From: Polytrichum commune
Lineage: Eukaryota > Streptophyta > Polytrichopsida > Polytrichales > Polytrichaceae
Assembly: GCA_950295325.1 (NCBI GenBank)
Contig: OX485805.1
Span: forward strand, 62,501-126,500
Direction of reading: 5' to 3'
Length of the DNA: 64,000 nt
Shown here: positions 57,422 to 64,000 of the stretch, in pieces
Numbering within the stretch: the first letter of the stretch is position 1
Layout of the letters: every line of letters starts with the position of its first letter
Made by a program: the position numbers and the translations under genes
The notes under the pieces: generated by a model
Told to the model about the DNA's origin: nothing
What the model saw: only the letters and a program-made list of their open reading frames with translations
Databases searched by the model: none

Positions 57422-58165
57422 GGTAGAGGGTGCTAAAACCAACACCCCACCCAAAACCAACACCTATAAACGCCTCCCAATCACCAACACTCTATTGCCT
57501 TGAAGTGTCCCCCATGGTGTAGGAGTGTATGGGCCCACAGAGTGACGCTTTTAGGTGTCATTAGTGACGCCACCTCATAGCGACCTCCACTACCTCTATG
57601 TAAGGTAGGTAACGGGCTCCACTCTATCTCGGGTTGGTTCAAGGTGGGTTCAGGGTGGCTTGCCAATGCCTATTCTAGCCATTTTATACATTGCAGGGGG
57701 AGGGGTTATAGCCATTCTATTCATAAAGTTACGGAGGTAGGCCCACAAAACACAAAGGGGGTTGGTACCCAGGATGCAAGGTGATGGTTTTGCAAGCGAA
57801 CTAGGTGGGATCATGGAGGTGGCCATGTGGCTTTGCGTATTGTTACTAGTTGGTCTTTGATCTAGCTTGGGTATAGTATCCAACTATGTTATGTTGGTTT
57901 TAGGTAATGAAGGTGGGGGTCCTCATCATATCCAAGGTCGTCATACACGGGGCCTATATATTGGTTTAAGGAAGCTAGTGGTTTTGACTTGAAATATTCA
58001 TCAAATATCTAATTGAGGCTAAAAATACATGTTCCTTCGTTATAGCTATGTTTAGAACAAATGCTTATTTTTTAAATATATACTTTTTATATCAACCATG
58101 TAGCCATATGTATGTGCAATAGCTTAAAGTGTTGGTTTAAGCACCCTCTACCCTTACCTTAGTTC
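57422..58165. mobile_element. TIR element of about 740 bp
   Basis: Left end AAGGTAGAGGGTGCTAAAAC plus CAACACC; right end is the inverse, GGTTTAAGCACCCTCTACCC plus TTACCTTA. A TA dinucleotide flanks both sides, compatible with a Tc1/mariner-like duplication, but the ends cannot be placed to the base. No coding sequence is recognised inside. Confidence 0.5.
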
Positions 58166-58865
58166 ATTGCTGACAGTAACATGACACCTCACACAGACCA
58201 AGGCCGGGCCAAAGAGTGACTAGCCAGGAAAAGCCAGGTTTTCTAACCCACGTTTTAATCAAGCCCCCACTCTCTGGAAGCTACCGTGACTGGCTTCTCG
58301 GCGGGTCCCTTAGTGACAACGATGGGCCCCATCGATGCCAGGGCGGGACGGACTGTGGCTGTTAGGGTGCCCACACGCACACACATTTGTCTCGCACAAG
58401 TGGCAGACAACAATTTGTGAGAAGGATTGGAATGAAAGCAAGAGCAGGATGAGGAGGGCGATGGCGATGGCGATGATGCTGGTGGGTGCTTGAACCCATG
58501 GATGCCCCTCTCCTGGTCTGCCCCTCCCTCCATCCCTCTTTCTCTCTCATCACATTTCTCCCATGCATTTTTATTCGGAGCTTCTCAATGTTTACTACTA
58601 CTACTACCTCCACCTATGAGCTTAGGTCATTTCACAATAAGGAACAATGCATTTCATGAATACCTAGCCATTGTATTAGGAAGCTTTAGCCATTGAATTT
58701 CGTATGAAAACAAGCACTGGGAAGATAAAAAACTTCCAAGACAATGAAGACATGGTTCAATGATAATCTGGGGCGTATGATTGGGTTAAATATGCGAAGT
58801 AGTCATTGTAGATACATCAAGGAATAAAATTGGGGGGGGGGGGGGTGGGGGGGGCGGGGGGGATA
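58166..58865. other. Spacer with long G-run, no gene seen
   Basis: Frames of 83-92 codons on the minus strand have no family resemblance. A near-continuous G tract of about 30 bp (58831-58862) could form quadruplex structure and is also a likely sequencing weak point. Confidence 0.35.
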
Positions 58866-58869
58866 TTGT

Positions 58870-60125
58870 AAGAGTGAATGTTGTTGGTGAATAGGAATTG
58901 CACTGAGAAGCTAAAGCCACCAGAATCGCACAATTTGATCGATTCTGCATGAATCAACAGAAACGATTCAAAGTTCAGAAACTGGAGGATTCACAATTCG
59001 TGAAGGGTTGCTGTGAATTGTGAATTTTAATCTGTGCATGTTCAGGAAGGGTATCTGGTGGTGGATTACTTGTGACGGGACGTTTTTGGGGTAGGTTAAG
59101 TAGAGCATTGACCTAAGTAAGGTTAAGATGGGTTCTTTTATGCAAGGTTTAGGGTCCATCTTATCATACTCTTCCTTTTTTGCTCTTCCTGTTTGTCCTC
59201 ACTTTTTTGTGATGCATGCTTCGAGTATTTTCAAGCTTTGGTAAGGTAGGCAATTGCAATCTGGTGCCTCTAGCTTTGAGCATATTTTTACACTCATTCC
59301 GCAAGAGAAAGATTGTTTTTGGCTGAATAGCAATTGCACTAAGAACCTATAGTGGTCGAAACTGTGCAATTTGAGTGAGTTTGCATGAATTAGGAGGAAA
59401 TATTAAAGTTCAGAAACTGCTTGATTCGGAATTTGTAACCCTAAAGAAGAGCATCATAAAGGGTGGTCGAAATTTTGATCAACGGGTCTTAGATGTAGCA
59501 TAACTTGTGACGGGAGATTATTAGGATAGGTGGAACATTCACCTAGGTTAGGTCAAGTTAAGATCTTTTATGCACATTTTCTAGCAATCTCTCGCCTTTG
59601 CTCTTTCCTCTACGTTATCCAATCTATTTGTTTCTATCAATTCTCAGTCAGGCCTCTGTCTTCAATGCCTGTTTCAAGGTTTTGTATGGTGCGCCTGCTA
59701 CCTCCAGCTTTGAGCTTATTTTCACACTGATTCTGAAAATGAAATAATGTTTTTGGCTGAATAGCAATTGCACTAGGAATCCAAAGCGATCAAATTCAGT
59801 GATTCTGCGCGATTTACCAGAAAATATTCATAGCAGAAACTGGATGATCTGGGATTCATGCACCTAATGAAGGGTTGGGTGTTTGCTGTGAAATTGGTTT
59901 TGTGTATGTTGATCAATCTTTCGCTTTTGCCATTAAATACGCATTCAGGCCTCTATCTTCAAAGTCTTTTCTTGCGCAGCCCACTTGCAGAGGTTTCCTA
60001 TTTATGATATGATTCATATTGATTTGTTTGTTGATCGATGTGTCCTTTTTTATTTGCATTCTCTGTTTTTGCATGATTTGATGCATATTTGGAGCTTGCA
60101 TAATTTTGGTCAAGTAGTGGATTTG
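58870..60125 (+). repeat. Three degenerate tandem copies, about 430 bp, upstream of the APD-like gene
   Basis: Copies at about 58880, 59310 and 59745 each start TTTTTGGCTGAATAGCAATT or GGTGAATAGGAATTGCACT. They continue with a GCACAATTTG...GATTCTGC(A/G) phrase, TTCAGAAACTG, then ACTTGTGACGGGA and an AGGTTAAG...TTTTATGCA phrase. They lie in the presumed promoter or leader of the next gene. Confidence 0.7.
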
Positions 60126-60337
60126 GGAAACCGTTTCGCATAGATTGTGGCTGAGAGAATTATTAGAGGGGCCATGGCAAAGTGGTGATGATTATGATGA
60201 TTGGGAGGTTAACTGTCCATCGGATTACTATGTGTACCACCAGGGAAGAAAATAGAAGAAGTGGAGGGTAGATCAGCTACAGTTAAGGACCAAGGGTAGG
60301 GTAATTTGAGGATCACTACAAGGGAGGGAAGCTTAAG

Positions 60338-63300
60338 TTGAAGAGAATGGGGCATTTCGGAGGGGGAGGGGGAGGGTTTGGAAGTTCAAGTGGCGATGCT
60401 TTCAGTGAGTCAGGTAGGTCAGGCACATTTGGGTCTTCCTCCAACAACGATTCACGCTTTAATTACAGTGATCCTTATTACTACAACAATCAGCAGCAGC
60501 CATACAGGGGTCGTTATGGGGGCAGCGGCGGTGGCGGTGGCAGTCCTGATGTCAAATGCACAAAGTGTGCCTCCATCTTCCTCCCCTTCTTCACCGTCTT
60601 CGGTACTATCTTGAACTCCACCATTTTTTCACCATTGTTTTTCTAGTAAGTTATGTGGGTGCTAAATGGTTTGTTTTAGCTCTGCACCCACTTCTTGTAG
60701 GTTTTGAAACATGCAATTAGTGTGAGATGATTGCCAATTCCATATGGTCTTGTAGCCATTTGCTGCATAATTTTTGGAGCTCACAAGAGTATCTTATTCA
60801 TTGTCAAAGTGAAGATTTTTGTGGACATTAAGTGGTCATATAGGTCCTCCCCAATTATGTTGACTATTGAGCCTAAAATGGTTAACATATTTTGAGCACG
60901 TACTCCAATCCCTATTAAACATATGATGTCTTTTTGGTGTCTGTTTGTACATCCGCACCTAACCCCCCACCACTCAAATGTAGTTGTCTGATTAAAAAAA
61001 AGTGACCATGAAAGGTCCGCTTATTTTAATCCTTTGCCCTGGATCAGCACTAAGAGGTTCCTAACAGCCAGTCATGCCTGAACCTCATTAATGTAGCAGC
61101 AATTGACACTGAGAGTGTTGGATATGTGGCTTGGTTCTCAACAAAGGAACTTTATGGATGCTGTTTGGAGTGTTCAAATCAGACCAAGTGGAAATGGGAT
61201 TGAACTATTCACGTGTCATCAAGGCAAATTCTCTTTTTGTAAAGGGAGTTCAGGTAGGGATTCTTCCTACTCCAGAGGCTTCTTGAGGTTTTGCACAATC
61301 CTTAGTATGCAACAGACATTGTCCTGGAAGGTCAGTGTCTATATAGCTTATGTATACAAGACTTATATGGTTCATTTTATTCCGAGTTGGAAGATTGGTT
61401 CACTTTTTGAATAATGTCAGTTCAGTTCTTTCATTCAGATTGGAATCAATTCTCTCATCAGTCTACTTCTGCTCTCACCAACTGGTCATGACCAATCTGA
61501 CAGATACGAAATCTGAGGGACCCAGGTCCTGTGGTCTATGCTCTCTCCAAGGGGCCACCTCTCAGCGAAGTTATAGATTTTTCACAGGATCATCAAGCTG
61601 TGGTGCCACAATACTCTCATCAGGTATACTATGTCAAGTTCACTCTGGTTCTTCTCTTGAATGTCATTGCTTCCAGAGTTTCACAAAGTTTGGAGGTCAA
61701 GTATCCTAGAAACATAGATCGCTAATGACTGCTGTTTTCACATCACAAACTACTGGAGGCTAAATTATCACAGAAAACTTTGAAATAACATCATCAATTT
61801 CAACTTATGTGGTGATTATTACACTACTTTGTTATCCTCCTTTATTGTGTGTCACTTTATACTATTGAGAATAATTGTTTACATAATAAGAATACATATT
61901 CATTATACTAATTACACTATACACCGCTTGGTGTAATAACTACATTATATTCTACTTTCTGAAATTTTGTGATGCAAGCCTGGGACATCGGCCATTCTGT
62001 TGGTGCTATTCTTCAGGTTGGTGCTATTTTCATGCATTGCATGAAAAATATTGTTCATACGATTGTTCCAAAGTGACTGATGTACTTGTGGTTGCAGGAG
62101 TATGGGTTCTGGCTCAATAAAGGGTCGTCTATCAAGCTCTCATATGAAATGTTGGGTATCTCACAAAATTACCTTGTGCTCGCCTTCATTATAGGTACCT
62201 GACTGCATGATACCTATTGGCCTTGGTTCAGACATGTCTTGTTCATTTAAGTTTACTGTCTACCTTTACTGCCTTCGGGTCAAATTTATATTGTTATAGG
62301 TAGTCATCTTGACCATTTCGAACACTTAAATGTTAGGAACCAGAACAAGCAAGAGATTTATGGGTGCTAAATAACATAACAAAGCATTCAAATGTAAAAC
62401 TGATATTGGTTATGGTACAGGTGACTGATCTCTTGTAGCCTATTTATCCTCACAAAACTTCGTTCATGCCAGTATACAGTAGTACCATGATGGATTGCCT
62501 CTCTGCTCACAAGGCTGTTTTTTTGCAGGGAGGGATGGTTTGGAGGACTGGATTCGAGCACCTGAAACTCCAGCCAAAGCTCTAAAGTGGTATCGTATTC
62601 ATGGTACACTAGTGTGCCCTGTGCCATTGAGCACATTATGGCAATTTGGGTCAAATCTTAAATTTGCTAGAAAATCCTAAACCCCCAGAATTAAAACTGT
62701 AGACCTCAAATTAGCCAATGAATGTGCCCCTGACATCATGGAATCATGGATTCCTCTGGAGAGATTCATGTGTTGAGGAGCACTTTGTGTTTACTTTGGA
62801 CGCAATGTGATGATTTTATTTCTATGTATAAACCTGCTCAAGGGGTAACATAAAAGGCTAAGTATTTGGTGAATTACATTTGATTGCCACAAAGATCATT
62901 TGTCTTTATGATAAGTAGTTTCCAATGCTAAAAACATTTGGAATCTAGAACTTCTCAAGTGAATCTAAAATTGGGAAACCACCATGGTGCACTTGTCTGC
63001 ACTCCGAGTTTTTTGATGGTAAGAAAGTGGGAGACTGGCTTGCCAATCCAGGAGATGTCAACATCACTTTCATAAAAATCACTTAACAAGATCCTAAGTG
63101 TGAAAAACAAGTGCCATGAAGTTTGTTAACTTTTCCTACTGATGATTAAGAATGTTTTGCTTCCATTTTCAGTGGCTTGAAATTTTCTTGGGAGGGCATA
63201 TAGGAGGCCTGATCAGTACCCAATAAGTACATATATTTAGAACATGAAATCATCCTATCCAGTGTAGTAATGGATATGCTTCTGTGGGTTATGCAGGCAC

Positions 63301-63896
63301 TGGTGTCAAAGAGTTCTTTGCAGATAGGGATGCTGAGTATTTTATTGCCCTTGGCAATTTAAATCGAGTAGATACAGAGGTAAGATCTGTTCATGTACTT
63401 AGTAGGTATGTTTGCTTAATGAGTTTGCATGAATTTCTTTGTTCATGCATAAGAACCTCATCTTCAAGACTTTGCACATGGACTTTGTTGCATGTCTGTT
63501 TTCTAGTGGTAATTGTAACCCATTGTGATGGAACACAGGGTCTGGTGCTTTAGTACTAGGGCTTAGATGAAAATTTCATGAAAACTAAGTTGCATGCTAT
63601 TTCAGATCATGGACATTTCTCAGATCATGGGGGGATAGGCTTTTAGTATTAGTGCACATATGTTGGCTTCATGAAAACTTTTGGACAGAATTGCGACTCA
63701 TGGAAAAGGTTCATTGAATAATTATGTGGTTGTCTTGAAACAGTTTAGCGCACAATTAAAGATTCACAGCACACTCTATAACCCTAAAGATGCATATAAG
63801 AAGACAGCTTTTACATCTGAAATTGAGACATTCAGTTTTGCGGTCCCTCTTTTAGGGTCCAACTGTGCAGTGCTGACAACACCTAGTAAACCACAG
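60338..63896 (+). CDS. APD-like RING E3 ubiquitin ligase, 5' part (continues beyond window)
   Basis: In-phase exons 61526-61623 (GPVVYALSKGPPLSEVIDF), 62098-62194 (EYGFWLNKGSSIKLSYEM), 62529-62603 (GRDGLEDWIRAPETP), 63297-63379 (YFIALGNLNRVDTE) and 63744-63896 (LLGSNCAVLTTPSKPQ) match the DUF4792/DUF4793 ectodomain of plant ABERRANT POLLEN DEVELOPMENT proteins, membrane-anchored E3 ligases with a C-terminal RING finger. The RING lies beyond the window. A likely first exon starts near 60338 or 60350: Gly/Ser/Tyr-rich, then CTKC and a hydrophobic segment (FLPFFTVFGTILNSTIF) suitable as the first membrane span. One exon between about 60560 and 61525 (perhaps 61095-61260) is not resolved. No frameshift was seen in the resolved part. 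Confidence 0.65.
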
Positions 63897-64000
63897 GTAT
63901 GATTTGTTTTATTCAATTTACACAGTAGCCATCAGTTCAATCTTGGGAGTTTGATGCTTAACATTCAGTAAGTTGGGAGATTATTGGCAGCTATCCTTTG
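63897..64000 (+). other. Intron of the APD-like gene at window end
   Basis: Begins with donor CAG|GTATGA and runs to the window edge without a recognisable exon. Confidence 0.5.

Noticed and set aside
61950..62016. Extra exon AWDIGHSVGAILQ in the APD-like gene
   Set aside because: The protein-like sequence ends at CAG|GT, but no acceptor gives the right phase, and exons 61526-61623 and 62098-62194 already join in phase without it.

Overview
The window is nuclear DNA from a plant. It carries spliced genes with GT-AG introns, a fragment of the autophagy E1 enzyme ATG7, a gene resembling the plant-specific APD-type E3 ubiquitin ligases, CCCTAAA-type repeats, and plant-style transposons (hAT, CACTA, Mutator-like). 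A DUF7869-type gene and the low gene density suggest a non-seed land plant or close relative. That placement is inference; the species is not identifiable from sequence alone.

Layout. 1-5160: satellites, a duplicated GC-rich module and repeat-derived DNA without genes. 5282-8341: a non-autonomous hAT-like element with 8-bp target duplications and host-gene-like exon pieces. 9063-14653: a 5'-truncated autonomous hAT element with an intact five-exon transposase. 15556-17200: a decayed CACTA transposase. 18328-21452: a two-exon DUF7869-type gene on the minus strand, followed by a satellite of short inverted repeats (21580-22535). 22560-26900: repeat-rich spacer with a 559-bp hAT-like MITE and a CT-rich leader-like stretch. 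26988-34550: a multi-exon locus that reads as ParB-like domain, DNA-methyltransferase-like domain and FCP1/NIF-type phosphatase domain in one phase-0 splicing frame, peppered with copies of a 20-22 bp palindrome. 35775-39260: ATG7 exons with frameshifts and a Mutator-type MITE in an intron. 39300-48700: no recognisable gene; several satellites. 48704-55399: a complete second copy of the hAT element in inverted orientation, with identical transposase. 55600-58170: foldback and TIR elements. 58870-60120: a triplicated segment. 60338-end: the 5' part of an APD-like gene that runs off the window.

Two structures stand out. First, the ParB/methyltransferase/phosphatase locus shares the region with about 18 copies of a palindrome (arms TTTGGGTCG and CGACCCAAA) that also builds the 21.6-22.5 kb satellite. 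This recalls a ParB-parS arrangement but is unproven. Second, the two inverted hAT copies have exchanged target-site duplications: GTTATGGC lies 3' of the left copy and 5' of the right copy. That is the signature of an inversion of the roughly 34 kb between them, or of an assembly switch between the copies.
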